From Flavobacteriales bacterium (GTDB lineage Bacteria > Bacteroidota > Bacteroidia > Flavobacteriales_C > GCA-002722245), in the NCBI GenBank assembly GCA_023251075.1, contig JAHEZM010000029.1, positions 1 through 47,126 of the forward strand: a stretch of 47,126 bases of DNA, read 5' to 3'. Shown here piece after piece: positions 7,616 to 17,082 of the stretch. The notes below the pieces were generated by a model that saw only the letters and a program-made list of their open reading frames with translations, searched no databases and was not told the origin of the DNA. Within the stretch, counting starts at the first letter, position 1. Every line of letters starts with the position of its first letter. The position numbers and the translations under genes are program-made.

Positions 7616-8474
7616 CGCCGATAAAAATAGAATCAAAGACAAGATGTTTGGATACTTCGGTATGGCCTGCACCTTCTTTGGTATTTTTATGCTGCTTATT
7701 TTTCTGAGCGATATTGTAATTTCCGGATGGCAAAAAGTTGATTTTGATTTCTTAAGTAGTTTCCCTTCAAGCCGACCAAAAAAAGCAGGAATTTACCCTG
7801 CATTAATTGGAACATTATGGATTTTAGGTTTAACGGCAATCATCGCTTTACCTATTGGCATTGCTGCCGGAGTATACTTCGAAGAATATGCGAAAAAAAG
7901 TAAAATGGCTAATTTTTTAGAAATAAATTTGGCCAATTTAGCAGGTGTTCCATCCATTATTTATGGATTATTAGGACTTCAAATTTTTGTAAGAACATTA
8001 AATTTTGGCACAAGTATTTTATCGGGAGCCTGTACATTAGCTCTATTAATTCTACCCATTATTATAGTATCTACCAGAGAAGCATTGAAAGCTGTTCCCG
8101 ATAGCATTCGTCAGGCTTCTTATGGAATGGGCGCCAATACATGGCAAACCATTTGGCACCAGGTTTTACCTGCATCTTCAGGTGGAATTATTACAGGAAT
8201 TATATTAGCCATTTCACGCGCAATTGGTGAAACTGCGCCATTAATTGTTATTGGTGCCGCAACTTATATCACTTACATTCCTGAAGATGCAATGAGCAAC
8301 TTTACTGTTCTACCTATGCAAATTTACGATTGGGTAGGCATGCCTGAAACTCCAGATGGTGATTACAAAACAATATCATCAGCAGGAATTATCGTCCTTT
8401 TAATGATCACTTTTCTTTTGAATGGAATTGCTGTTTTTTTGCGCAACAGATGGCAGAAAAAAGTGAAGTGGTAA
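7608..8474 (+). CDS. pstA: Phosphate ABC transporter permease PstA
   Basis: A 288-residue partner of PstC with about six transmembrane helices. It has the PstA-like start of the permease core ([16 protein letters not shown]), the loop [22 protein letters not shown] (key parts RQASYGMG and [10 protein letters not shown]), and [16 protein letters not shown], which is diagnostic for PstA. A periplasmic segment with [15 protein letters not shown] is also characteristic. PstC and PstA together form the phosphate channel. It is followed directly by pstB. Confidence 0.93.
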   Translation: MTNADKNRIKDKMFGYFGMACTFFGIFMLLIFLSDIVISGWQKVDFDFLSSFPSSRPKKAGIYPALIGTLWILGLTAIIALPIGIAAGVYFEEYAKKSKMANFLEINLANLAGVPSIIYGLLGLQIFVRTLNFGTSILSGACTLALLILPIIIVSTREALKAVPDSIRQASYGMGANTWQTIWHQVLPASSGGIITGIILAISRAIGETAPLIVIGAATYITYIPEDAMSNFTVLPMQIYDWVGMPETPDGDYKTISSAGIIVLLMITFLLNGIAVFLRNRWQKKVKW

Positions 8475-8484
8475 AATATTGTTT

Positions 8485-9258
8485 ATGGAAAAATTAAGCA
8501 TTAAAGAAAAAAAATTAGAGGCCATTAATCTCGATGTTTATTACGGTCAGAAACAAGTTCTGAAAAATGTAAACATTGCTATTAAAGCCAATACAGTTAC
8601 CGCTTTTATTGGTCCTTCTGGCTGTGGTAAATCAACATTTCTGCGCACTTTCAATCGTATGAATGATTACGTTGAAGGGTTTAGAAAAGAAGGTGATATC
8701 ATTATTGATGGTAAAGATATTTACCAAAAAATGGTGCGTGTGGAAGAGCTTCGAAAAAAAGTAGGAATGGTATTTCAAAAACCAAATCCTTTTCCAAAAA
8801 CTATTTTTGAAAATGTTGCTTACGGATTAAAAATTCAAGGCATCAAAAATAAAAAGCTGATTGAAGAAACAGTTGAAAAATCTTTAAAACAGTCGGCATT
8901 GTGGGATGAAGTAAAAGATGATTTGAAAAAATCAGCGCTTTCGCTTTCGGGCGGACAGCAACAAAGATTGTGTATCGCAAGAGCTTTGGCTTTAGAACCA
9001 AGTATCTTGTTAATGGATGAACCTGCTTCTGCACTCGATCCAATTTCTACTTCGAAAATTGAAGATTTAATTTGGGAGTTAAAAGAAAAATATACCATCG
9101 TTATTGTTACGCACAATATGCAACAAGCAGGTAGAATTAGCGATAACACCGCGTTTTTCTACATGGGTGATTTGGTAGAATACGATGAAACAAAAACTAT
9201 TTTCACCAATCCAAAACAAGAAAGAACTCAGAATTACATCACTGGTCGTTTTGGTTAA
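8485..9258 (+). CDS. pstB: Phosphate ABC transporter ATPase PstB
   Basis: A 257-residue ATPase that powers the Pst importer. Walker A is GPSGCGKST (43-51), followed by the PstB-typical [15 protein letters not shown]. The Q-loop is [12 protein letters not shown], the ABC signature [15 protein letters not shown], Walker [14 protein letters not shown], and the switch His is in VTHNMQQA. I chose the ATG at 8485 over the in-frame TTG at 8479, because the latter adds only two residues and leaves little room after the pstA stop. Fourth gene of the operon. Confidence 0.94.
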   Translation: MEKLSIKEKKLEAINLDVYYGQKQVLKNVNIAIKANTVTAFIGPSGCGKSTFLRTFNRMNDYVEGFRKEGDIIIDGKDIYQKMVRVEELRKKVGMVFQKPNPFPKTIFENVAYGLKIQGIKNKKLIEETVEKSLKQSALWDEVKDDLKKSALSLSGGQQQRLCIARALALEPSILLMDEPASALDPISTSKIEDLIWELKEKYTIVIVTHNMQQAGRISDNTAFFYMGDLVEYDETKTIFTNPKQERTQNYITGRFG

Positions 9259-9265
9259 ACGTATA

Positions 9266-9294
9266 GTTAACATTGAACATTAAACATTGAACTA
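9266..9294 (+). repeat. Four heptameric near-repeats between pstB and phoU
   Basis: Four consecutive 7-bp units read TAACAT-, TGAACAT, TAAACAT and TGAACTA, filling most of the 42-bp gap. The spacing is 7 bp, not 11, so it is unlike the Pho boxes. It may be chance low-complexity sequence or an RNA-level element ahead of phoU. Confidence 0.45.
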
Positions 9295-9300
9295 ATTTAT

Positions 9301-9963
9301 ATGTCACATTTAGCAGCAGAATTACAACATCTTAAAGACGAGGTTTTTCAACTTCTTCAGTTGGTGCATTCTCAAATCGAGAAAAGTAAAGAGGCTATCT
9401 CTAAAAGCGATCGCGATTTGGCAAGTCATGTGGTAGCAAATGATAAAAGAGTAAATGCATCAGAATTAACTATCGACCGCGATTGTGAAAATATTTTAGC
9501 GCTTTACAATCCTGTGGCCATCGATTTACGTTTTGTGTTGGCGTGTATCAAAATGAATCACAGTTTGGAAAGAATTGGCGATAACGCTGAGGGTTTGGCA
9601 ATGTATGTAAATCATGCTCCAGGCCCATTTCCTCAAGATATTTTAGAGGTATTCAATATTATGCCTGCTTTCGACAGGGTATTGGAAATGTTCTCTCTGA
9701 TCATGGATTCCTACCGCCAGGAAGACCCAACCTTGGCCAGAAAAGTATTCAATTTAGATGAATTGCTAAATGAATACAACAGAAAAGCAACCAAAATAGC
9801 TATTGAGAAAATGAAATCTAATCCTGAAAAAGCAGAAGAGATTTTATACATCATGGGAGCCATGAGAAAGATTGAAAGAATGGGTGACCTTACTAAAAAT
9901 ATGGCCGAAGAAATTATTTTCTACATCGAAGCAAAAGTTTTACGACACATAAAAAAACAATAA
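9301..9963 (+). CDS. phoU: Phosphate uptake regulator PhoU
   Basis: A 220-residue all-helical protein with two tandem three-helix PhoU domains. Each carries the metal-cluster signature: SLERIGDNAEGLA around residue 90 and KIERMGDLTKNMAEEI around residue 193. PhoU connects Pst activity with PhoR, keeping the Pho response off when phosphate is plentiful. It starts with ATG at 9301 after the heptamer repeats and is followed after 3 bp by the Na/Pi cotransporter, so the operon continues. Confidence 0.93.
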   Translation: MSHLAAELQHLKDEVFQLLQLVHSQIEKSKEAISKSDRDLASHVVANDKRVNASELTIDRDCENILALYNPVAIDLRFVLACIKMNHSLERIGDNAEGLAMYVNHAPGPFPQDILEVFNIMPAFDRVLEMFSLIMDSYRQEDPTLARKVFNLDELLNEYNRKATKIAIEKMKSNPEKAEEILYIMGAMRKIERMGDLTKNMAEEIIFYIEAKVLRHIKKQ

Positions 9964-9966
9964 ACA

Positions 9967-11652
9967 TTGAATCCAGAATTATATAATCTCCTTTATCTCT
10001 TAGGCTCGTTAGCTTTTCTTCTTTTTGGATTGAAAATGATGAGCGAAGCCGTTCAAAAAGTATTAGGTGACAACTTAGGAAAAATGCTGAGTTCAACCAC
10101 TGAAAATCGTTTTACCGGAGTTTTTAAAGGAATGTTTACCACTTCATTGATTCAATCTTCATCGGCTACTATAGTGGTAACTGTAAGCTTGGTAAATGCA
10201 GGTATTCTTACTTTATTACAATCATCAAGTATTATTTTAGGAGCTAACATTGGTACCACTATCACTTCCTGGTTGGTAGCTACCATAGGTTTCAAAACAG
10301 ATATTTATTATGCTGCTTTACCACTTATTGCTCTGGGTGTTCCTTTCCTCTTTGCGAAAAAGAAAAAAGTAAAATTCGTAGGAGAAATCATTATTGGTTT
10401 TGCTATTCTTTTTTGGGGATTAGAAATTTTAAAAGATTGTGTTTTTGAATTGCGTCAAAGCAGAGTACTTGAATTTGTAATGAGTAATAACGATCCTTCA
10501 TTTTTAAATGAAGTTTCCTTTGTGTTAATCGGTGCTGTACTTTCTTTTCTTTTACAATCATCTGCGGCAGCAATAGCCTTTACTCAAACTTTATGTTTCG
10601 CAGGAATAATGCCTATTGAAAGTGCGCTGGCAATGGTGCTGGGGCAAAACATAGGCTCTACCATCAATGCAGAAATTGCTGCTTATACCGGTAATGTTCA
10701 TGCCAAAAGAGCTGCACGAATTCACTCTTTATTTAATTTAATAAGTATGGTTTGGATGATTCTTTTATTAAGTGTCATTACTCCACAAATTAATTTTATT
10801 GCTGAAAATATTTTTAATCAGGATAGCATTTACACTAGCAGTGGCGCACCAATGGGCATTGCTGTTTTTCACACTACTTACAATGTGATCAATGTTTTAA
10901 TTATGATTGGTTTGTTGCCTTATTTGGTTAAACTGGCCACTCAATCGGTAAAATCAAAAGGCAATGCCGATGAAGAATATCACCTTGAGTTCATGAACAG
11001 TGGCCTAATGACTTCGCCTGAAATATCCATCACCGAAGCAAAAAAAGAAATGGTGAAATTTGCAGAATTAACCAAGTCGATGAATGCCACTTTTAGAAAT
11101 TTATTAAAAGAACAAGAAAACAATAATTTCGAAGAACTCATTTTGGAAATGAGAAAAAGAGAAGATCTCACCGATAACATGCAAGAAGAAATTGCCAACT
11201 TCTTAACTAAAGTTTCGCAAGGAGAACTTACCGAAGAAAATTCTATTTGTATTCGACGACTCATTGGAATGGTAGGTGATATGGAACAAGTGGGTGATAT
11301 TTATTACGCCAACGCTCTCATTATGGAGCGCAAAAAAGAAAATAAAGTTTGGTTCATTCAAGAACAAAGAGATATCTTAAATCAAATGTTGGATAAGCTA
11401 GATAAAGCTTTTGAGATTTTAATTCAAAACTTAAAAAGCGAATACAACGATGTAACCATAAGTGAAGCAAAAAAAATTGAAGAAGAAATTGATGCCCTTC
11501 GCGACAAAGCACAAGAACAACATTTAGATAGTATGGAGAATGGTGCTTACAGCTTTAAAAGCGGATTGTTTTACAAAGACCTTTACGCCAACTTCGAACG
11601 TGTGGGCGATTATGTAATGAAGGTGAATGAGGTGATTGCGGAGAGGGATTAG
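9967..11652 (+). CDS. Na+/phosphate cotransporter with C-terminal PhoU domain, TTG start
   Basis: A 561-residue NptA/PF02690-type symporter. Two inverted repeats carry the QSS motifs: SLIQSSSATIVV with GANIGTT, and FLLQSSAAAIAF with GQNIGST. These are the substrate-binding hairpins of the NaPi-II fold. After about residue 345 comes a cytoplasmic helical region with PhoU-like signatures (MVGDMEQVGDIYYANAL near 440, NFERVGDYVMKV near 545). The start is TTG at 9967, three bases after the phoU stop. It probably serves as a lower-affinity phosphate importer or regulator co-expressed with Pst. Transport direction and affinity are inferred from the family. Confidence 0.9.
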   Translation: MNPELYNLLYLLGSLAFLLFGLKMMSEAVQKVLGDNLGKMLSSTTENRFTGVFKGMFTTSLIQSSSATIVVTVSLVNAGILTLLQSSSIILGANIGTTITSWLVATIGFKTDIYYAALPLIALGVPFLFAKKKKVKFVGEIIIGFAILFWGLEILKDCVFELRQSRVLEFVMSNNDPSFLNEVSFVLIGAVLSFLLQSSAAAIAFTQTLCFAGIMPIESALAMVLGQNIGSTINAEIAAYTGNVHAKRAARIHSLFNLISMVWMILLLSVITPQINFIAENIFNQDSIYTSSGAPMGIAVFHTTYNVINVLIMIGLLPYLVKLATQSVKSKGNADEEYHLEFMNSGLMTSPEISITEAKKEMVKFAELTKSMNATFRNLLKEQENNNFEELILEMRKREDLTDNMQEEIANFLTKVSQGELTEENSICIRRLIGMVGDMEQVGDIYYANALIMERKKENKVWFIQEQRDILNQMLDKLDKAFEILIQNLKSEYNDVTISEAKKIEEEIDALRDKAQEQHLDSMENGAYSFKSGLFYKDLYANFERVGDYVMKVNEVIAERD

Positions 11653-11678
11653 TTTGCTTCTTTTCTAAAGAAGATTGA

Positions 11679-12668
11679 CTACAACACCATCCCACTATAA
11701 TTCACCGCAATTTCATCCATCACACTTTCCAACTCTTTCGAATTTTCTATGGTTACTAATTTCTGACGGTAATCTTTAATACCAGGATATCCTTTGAAAT
11801 AATTGGTGTAATGTCGGCGCATTTCTACAATACCCAACTTTTCTCCTTTCCAACGAATTGATGCATCTAAATGGAATTTCGCGGCTTCTACACGCTGCTC
11901 TATCGTAGCATCAGGCAAATGTTCACCTGTTTTTAAATAGTGTTTCATTTGATTAAAAACCCAAGGGTTTCCAATACTCGCCCTACCTATCATGATACCA
12001 TCAACACCATATCTTTCTTTATATAATTTTGCTTTCTCAGGAGAATCAATATCACCATTTCCAAAAATGGGAATTTTCATTCTTGGATTATTTTTTACTT
12101 CACCAATGAGAGTCCAATCAGCCTCTCCTTTGTACAATTGAACTCTTGTTCTTCCGTGAATAGACAAAGCTTGAATACCCACATCCTGCAATCGTTCGGC
12201 AACATCAACAATGAATTTAGTTTTCTCATCCCAACCCAAACGTGTTTTAACTGTTACAGGTAATTTAGTTGATTTTACTATTCTTTCCGTGAGTCGGATC
12301 ATCTTGGGAATATCTTGTAAAATTGCGGCTCCACCTCCTTTACAAACCACTTTTTTTACCGGACAACCAAAATTAATATCTATTAAATCAGGATTGGCGG
12401 CTTCCACAATTTCAGCTGCTTCCCCCATTGCTTCTATATCTCCACCAAAAATCTGAATACCCACCGGGCGTTCCTGATCGAAAATATCCAACTTCATTTT
12501 ACTCTTATGCGCATCGCGAATCAATCCCTCTGAGGAAATAAATTCAGTATACATCAAATCGGCACCATGCATCTTGCATAAAGCACGAAAGGGCGGATCA
12601 CTAACATCCTCCATTGGCGCCAGCAACAAAGAAAAATCGGGAAGCTCTATATTTCCTATCTTTACCAT
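11679..12668 (-). CDS. dusB: tRNA-dihydrouridine synthase
   Basis: A 329-residue FMN-dependent enzyme that reduces uridine to dihydrouridine in the tRNA D loop. The TIM barrel begins LLLAPMEDVSDPPFRALC. The catalytic cysteine lies in INFGCPVKKVVCKGGGAAIL (the DusB form NxGCPxKKV). FMN-contacting motifs are VKTRLGWDE, LSIHGRTR and FGNGDI. A C-terminal helical domain from about residue 245 binds tRNA. It converges with the Na/Pi transporter, 26 bp away, and diverges from the CPBP gene. Confidence 0.93.
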   Translation of the reverse strand: MVKIGNIELPDFSLLLAPMEDVSDPPFRALCKMHGADLMYTEFISSEGLIRDAHKSKMKLDIFDQERPVGIQIFGGDIEAMGEAAEIVEAANPDLIDINFGCPVKKVVCKGGGAAILQDIPKMIRLTERIVKSTKLPVTVKTRLGWDEKTKFIVDVAERLQDVGIQALSIHGRTRVQLYKGEADWTLIGEVKNNPRMKIPIFGNGDIDSPEKAKLYKERYGVDGIMIGRASIGNPWVFNQMKHYLKTGEHLPDATIEQRVEAAKFHLDASIRWKGEKLGIVEMRRHYTNYFKGYPGIKDYRQKLVTIENSKELESVMDEIAVNYSGMVL

Positions 12669-12710
12669 TGAAAGTTAAAAGTACAAAGTAATACGCCAAA
12701 AGAAAAGAAA

Positions 12711-13706
12711 ATGAAATTTTCGAAAGACAGTTCTACAGGAGTTAAATTGTTAATGTTATTGATGTTGTTCGCTCTTAGCTTAATACTCACACCTGTTTTA
12801 ATTTCCATAGTATTTCAATTGACCACCGATTTAGGTATGGAAGAAGTAGGAGAGATTTATGGAAAATTAGATCAAGTGACGACATTAAGTATGAGCAAAT
12901 TTTCTGATCCCCAAGAGGCAATAAAATATGGATATAGCATTTTACCAAACTACATCTCGAATTTCCATAAAGTAAAATTAGTATCGTGGTTGATGGTAGT
13001 GAGTAGTCCAATCAGCTTACTTATTCCTGCAATGATTTATAGTTTTTTATTTCACAGAAATTCTGAACTGCTGAATCTAAAAAAAATTAAAGGAAGAACT
13101 TATTTTTACTCCATTTTGGCTTTCTTCAGTTCAATGGCACTTATTGGAATGATTGGGATATGGAATGGGAAATTAATATTTCCAATAGAAAGCATTCAAA
13201 AATATATGCTCGATCAGGAAGTTAAAATTGGAATTATACAACAATGTTTTGCACATATGAATTCAGTAAAAGAATTGTTGTTTATTATTTTATTCGTGGG
13301 CATTTTAACAGGTATTGCAGAAGAACTTACTTTTAGGGCGGCACTTCAAAACATCATTATTGAAACAAAAATAAATCCGCATTTAGCCATTTTAATTGCA
13401 GCTTTTATATTCAGCGCCGTGCACATGCAGTTTTTTGGTTTTTTTGTGCGCTTGAGTTTAGGTTTACTGTTGGGCTACATTTATTATTTCTCCAAAGATA
13501 TTAAGGCAAGCATTATTTCTCATAGCTTTTACAACAGTTTAATTGTGGTTTTTGCTTACTATGCAGGCAATACAGAAGCGAGTCCTTTAGACAATCTACC
13601 CAATGAATTTTTCTTTCAAACTATTATTTCTACAGCCTTTTGCGGATTTTGTTTATGGAAAATTTATTCTTTAAATAAAGAAGAAAATGAATTACCCGCG
13701 TTGTAA
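12711..13706 (+). CDS. CPBP-family intramembrane metalloprotease
   Basis: A 331-residue polytopic protein with about eight hydrophobic helices. The CPBP (Rce1-like, ABI) motifs are present in the last third: EELTFRAALQ (the EExxxR motif) and HMQFFGFFVR (HxxxF), followed by GLLLGYIYYFSKDIKASIISHSFYN, in which the final His is also conserved (named in parts). These residues bind the catalytic metal. Bacterial members act in bacteriocin immunity or in processing membrane proteins, but the substrate here is unknown. Its 3' end overlaps the convergent phosphoesterase gene by 15 bp. Confidence 0.88.
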   Translation: MKFSKDSSTGVKLLMLLMLFALSLILTPVLISIVFQLTTDLGMEEVGEIYGKLDQVTTLSMSKFSDPQEAIKYGYSILPNYISNFHKVKLVSWLMVVSSPISLLIPAMIYSFLFHRNSELLNLKKIKGRTYFYSILAFFSSMALIGMIGIWNGKLIFPIESIQKYMLDQEVKIGIIQQCFAHMNSVKELLFIILFVGILTGIAEELTFRAALQNIIIETKINPHLAILIAAFIFSAVHMQFFGFFVRLSLGLLLGYIYYFSKDIKASIISHSFYNSLIVVFAYYAGNTEASPLDNLPNEFFFQTIISTAFCGFCLWKIYSLNKEENELPAL

Positions 13707-14915
13707 TTCGATCACCGTAATTTCAGGCATTATACCTACTCTACCCGGAAAACCAAGGAATCCGAAACCGCGATTTACATATAAGTATTTGCCTGCATTT
13801 TCGTAAATACCAGCCCACTGTTTATAAATGTATTTTACCGGACTCCATTTAATTCCAAACATTTCAATTCCGAATTGCATACCGTGTGTATGTCCGGCCA
13901 AAGTTAAGTGAATATGTTTGTCATGATCCAATGTCTCTGCTTCCCAATGTGAAGGATCATGTGATAAAAGAATTTTAAACTGATGGTGATCAACCTCTGC
14001 TATTGCTTTTTCTAAATCGCCATATTTTGTAAAACCTCTTTTGCCCCAATTCTCTACTCCTATTAGCGAAATTGACTGTCCGTTCTTCTCAATCTTCACG
14101 TGTTCATTCATCAGTAAATTAAAACCCATTTCTTTTTGAATTTTAATTAAACGATTCAAATTTTCTCTTTTAGATTCTTCATTTTTCCAAGAAATATAAT
14201 CTCCATAATCATGATTTCCAAGAATAGAATACACTCCTTTTTCTGCTTTCAATTTAGAAAATGTGTCGATCCACTCCACCATTTCTACGGCTACATTATT
14301 GACCAAATCACCTGTAAAAACAATAATATCACTAGCCTGCTGATTGATCAATTCTACGCCTCTTTCCACTAAGGCTTTATTGTCGAGTGAACCAGAATGA
14401 ACATCGGAAATCTGAGTTAATTTAAAGCCATGAAAAGCTTCTGGTAAATCTTTAAATTTCAATTGTACTTTATGAACTTTGTAAGCATACTTTCCTTTAA
14501 TTACTCCGTAAATAATTCCTACCACAGGAAAAACAAGAAGAGCTTGTAATATTTGATGATACAAAACATTTCGATATCCCATACTGAAATCTCCGTTCAG
14601 AACAAAAGCATGATAAAGAGCTCTACAGAAACGATAAAGATCCTCCAACATTAAAAATGGCACCAGTAGTAATTTAGGAATGATTGAAATCATAAATAAG
14701 GCCATTAACCAATGTAATTTTTTATTGGGACCTTGAGCCATTTTTCCACGAGCAACAAAAAAAACAATCGTTACCAATAAAGCCAAATCTATCAACCAAA
14801 ATAACCAGGTAGTTAATTCCGATAAAGATTCATTACCAGAAAAAGCTGTAGATACCGAACGGAATGTAAACAGGTCAACCAGTAGCCAAATAACTAAAAT
14901 AGGAAGTACTCTCAT
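13692..14915 (-). CDS. Membrane-anchored calcineurin-like metallophosphoesterase
   Basis: A 407-residue protein. About five transmembrane helices occupy residues 1-150, followed by a YkuE-type metallophosphoesterase domain. The metal ligands are in QISDVHSGS, VFTGDLVNN, LGNHDYGDY, LLSHDPSHW and LAGHTHGMQFG, the complete five-motif set. It probably hydrolyses a phosphodiester or phosphomonoester at the membrane. YkuE relatives have been linked to UDP-diacylglucosamine or other envelope substrates, but this cannot be decided from sequence. Its 3' end overlaps the CPBP gene. Confidence 0.88.
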   Translation of the reverse strand: MRVLPILVIWLLVDLFTFRSVSTAFSGNESLSELTTWLFWLIDLALLVTIVFFVARGKMAQGPNKKLHWLMALFMISIIPKLLLVPFLMLEDLYRFCRALYHAFVLNGDFSMGYRNVLYHQILQALLVFPVVGIIYGVIKGKYAYKVHKVQLKFKDLPEAFHGFKLTQISDVHSGSLDNKALVERGVELINQQASDIIVFTGDLVNNVAVEMVEWIDTFSKLKAEKGVYSILGNHDYGDYISWKNEESKRENLNRLIKIQKEMGFNLLMNEHVKIEKNGQSISLIGVENWGKRGFTKYGDLEKAIAEVDHHQFKILLSHDPSHWEAETLDHDKHIHLTLAGHTHGMQFGIEMFGIKWSPVKYIYKQWAGIYENAGKYLYVNRGFGFLGFPGRVGIMPEITVIELQRG

Positions 14916-15004
14916 CTTCTAAATCTAAAACTCTAAGCTTTAATTGACAAGTATAAATAGGTAAAAGTGTATGTGGAGTCGGTAAACTAACAAACAAATT
15001 AACT

Positions 15005-15012
15005 TACCTTTG
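15005..15012 (+). promoter_or_regulatory. -7 promoter element TACCTTTG of the MATE gene
   Basis: It matches TAnnTTTG exactly and ends five bases before the MATE ATG, so transcription would start at or within a few bases of the start codon. No clear -33 element is seen. Confidence 0.55.
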
Positions 15013-15017
15013 CAAAC

Positions 15018-16403
15018 ATGGCCACCGCATCCATTAAAAACATATATGCACTGATTAAGCAATCTTTAAACGGAGAAGAACTTGATTATACACAAGGTAG
15101 CATTCGCAAAGCAGTTTTTTTGCTTTCTATTCCTATGATATTGGAATTGAGTTTAGAAAGTGTTTTTGCAATAGTGGATATGTTCTTTGTAAGTAAGTTG
15201 GGTGAAAATGCGATTGCAACCGTTGGTTTAACGGAATCGGTAATTACTATCATTTACTCTTTGGCTATTGGAATAAGCACCGCAGCAACGGCCATTGTTG
15301 CACGAAGAATTGGTGAAAAAAATCACGAAGCAGCGGCACATGCTGCTGCACAAACAATGACTATTGCAGCTTTACTATCCGTGGTTTCTGGAATAGCAGG
15401 AATAATATTCGCAAAAGATATTCTTACAATAATGGGAGCCAGTGATGAAGTGATAAGAGATGGAACCAGTTTCACACAAATTCTATTGGGAGGCAGTGGT
15501 GTAATTATTTTTCTCTTTTTAATTAATGGTATTTTCAGAGGTGCAGGAAACGCAGCTATGGCGATGAAAAGCTTATGGGTGGCCAGTGCAATCAATATTA
15601 TTTTGTGTCCGTTTTTTATTGAATGGTTTGGGTTGAAAGGTGCTGCTATTGCTACGGTAATTGGAAGAGGATCAGGAGTACTATATCAATGCTATCATTT
15701 GTATTGGGGAAGTGGAATTATTAAAATTAAATCAACTTTATACAAATGGAATAATTCAAGTATTAAAGCCATTGTAGATATTGGATGGCCGGCAGCTTTT
15801 CAGTTTATTTTGGCCAGTGGAAGCTGGATAATTTTAACGCGCTTAGTAGCTGAAAGCGGAGGAACAACAGCCTCTGCCGGATATCAAATTGCCATGCGAT
15901 GCTTTATTTCATGCATTCTTCCGGCCTGGGGATTAAGTAATGCAGCGGCAACTTTAGTAGGACAAAATTTAGGTGCAAAACAAATTGAGCGAGCCGAAAA
16001 AAGTGTAATGCTCACCGTTAAATACAATGTGTATTTTTTAAGTGTAATCACTCTTTTTTTTATTTTGTTTGCTGAACCCATCATTCGATTTTTCACGGCA
16101 GAAGAAAAGGTAGTTGAATTTGGAACAATCGCCCTGCGTACTATGGGATCAGGCTTTGTATTGTGGGGAATTGGAATTGTTTTAACTCAGGCATTGAATG
16201 GTGCTGGCGACACAAAAACACCCACATGGATTAACTTTTTTTGTTTCTGGATATTTCAATTGCCTATGGCGTATTTCTTTGCCTTTGGAATGGAATGGAA
16301 ATCACAGGGAGCTTTTATAGCAATACCTTTAACCGATGCTGTAGTAGCTATTTGTGCTTGGTATTATTTCAAAAAAGGAAAATGGAAAAGTATAGAAGTA
16401 TAA
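15018..16403 (+). CDS. MATE-family multidrug/cation antiporter
   Basis: A 461-residue efflux protein with 12 predicted helices in two homologous six-helix halves. The N-half core reads LSIPMILELSLESVFAIVDMFFVSKLG (conserved P, D and G positions) and VGLTESVITIIYSLAIGIS. The C-half repeat begins with WPAAFQFILASGSWIILTRLVAESG and has the paired SNAAATLVGQNLGAKQ motif. MATE proteins expel drugs or metabolites using an H+ or Na+ gradient. The start is the ATG at 15018, five bases after a -7 element. Substrate unknown. Confidence 0.92.
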   Translation: MATASIKNIYALIKQSLNGEELDYTQGSIRKAVFLLSIPMILELSLESVFAIVDMFFVSKLGENAIATVGLTESVITIIYSLAIGISTAATAIVARRIGEKNHEAAAHAAAQTMTIAALLSVVSGIAGIIFAKDILTIMGASDEVIRDGTSFTQILLGGSGVIIFLFLINGIFRGAGNAAMAMKSLWVASAINIILCPFFIEWFGLKGAAIATVIGRGSGVLYQCYHLYWGSGIIKIKSTLYKWNNSSIKAIVDIGWPAAFQFILASGSWIILTRLVAESGGTTASAGYQIAMRCFISCILPAWGLSNAAATLVGQNLGAKQIERAEKSVMLTVKYNVYFLSVITLFFILFAEPIIRFFTAEEKVVEFGTIALRTMGSGFVLWGIGIVLTQALNGAGDTKTPTWINFFCFWIFQLPMAYFFAFGMEWKSQGAFIAIPLTDAVVAICAWYYFKKGKWKSIEV

Positions 16404-16485
16404 AATTTTATTTTGATTTTTGTTCAATACAAACCAACATTTCCCATGATTGAAATTCATTTTCAAAAAAGTAATGATTCAAACA

Positions 16486-16923
16486 TTATTGAGTGAAACC
16501 TGAATAAACCAAAAAAGAAATACTTGTCATCACAAAACTCCAAGCAAGAGCAACAAGAACAAGCACTGGTACTGCGAGTTTATTTTTAGCAAAATACTTA
16601 GCCACCAATATAGCACTCAATGGTACAGATATAAAACCCATGGTAGAGGCAATTCCTACCAATCCAAACCTATGTTTCAGCTTCACAATAAACCTGTTTT
16701 TACGAGTAAAAGCCTTTTTTTTCTTTTTACTCTTAACGGCTGTAAAAATAACCCTTCCCATATAAAAGAACACAATAGCACCCAAAGCTCCACCAGTAGA
16801 GGTAATGATAATGGTAGTCCAAAAAGAATAGCCAGCCGCAACCATACCAATAGGAGTCAATAAAATTTTGACACTACTCAACAACAAAAAAGAAATGGTT
16901 TCTAATATTCCGATCTCAAACAT
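16486..16923 (-). CDS. Small four-helix membrane protein, possibly COG2426-like
   Basis: A 145-residue protein with four hydrophobic segments. A strongly basic loop (KSKKKKKAFTRKNR) lies between helices two and three. The stretch RFGLVGIASTMGFISVPL resembles the small-multidrug-export (COG2426)/VTT superfamily, which suggests a transporter-like role, but I do not recognise it with certainty. The ATG at 16923 is preferred to a TTG two codons upstream. A CACTTTTG element, one mismatch from the -7 consensus, ends three bases before this ATG. Confidence 0.7.
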   Translation of the reverse strand: MFEIGILETISFLLLSSVKILLTPIGMVAAGYSFWTTIIITSTGGALGAIVFFYMGRVIFTAVKSKKKKKAFTRKNRFIVKLKHRFGLVGIASTMGFISVPLSAILVAKYFAKNKLAVPVLVLVALAWSFVMTSISFLVYSGFTQ

Positions 16924-17050
16924 TTTCAAAAGTGCGGAATAATAAGCGCTTAAAGAAATTTATGGGCTAAATAGTTGTTAAATATGACGTTGAATAATAA
17001 TTAAGGTGCTAAAAATGATTTTTGTCAACCCCAAGACGCAGCCAATTAGT

Positions 17051-17058
17051 TATATTTG
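17051..17058 (+). promoter_or_regulatory. -7 promoter element TATATTTG of the ECF sigma operon
   Basis: It matches TAnnTTTG exactly, 24 nt before the sigma-factor ATG. A TTTG at 17021-17024 lies 26 bp upstream, longer than the usual -33 spacing. Confidence 0.5.
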
Positions 17059-17082
17059 CCGTAATTGATAAAGAGCTAAAAA

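Noticed and set aside
9266-9294. Third Pho box between pstB and phoU
   Set aside because: The TTAAC-like units are spaced 7 bp apart, not 11, and only one is an exact TTAAC.
11657-11673. Hairpin CTTCTTT/AAAGAAG between the Na/Pi transporter and dusB
   Set aside because: The 7-bp AT-rich stem has no T-run on either strand, so it is too weak to call a terminator.
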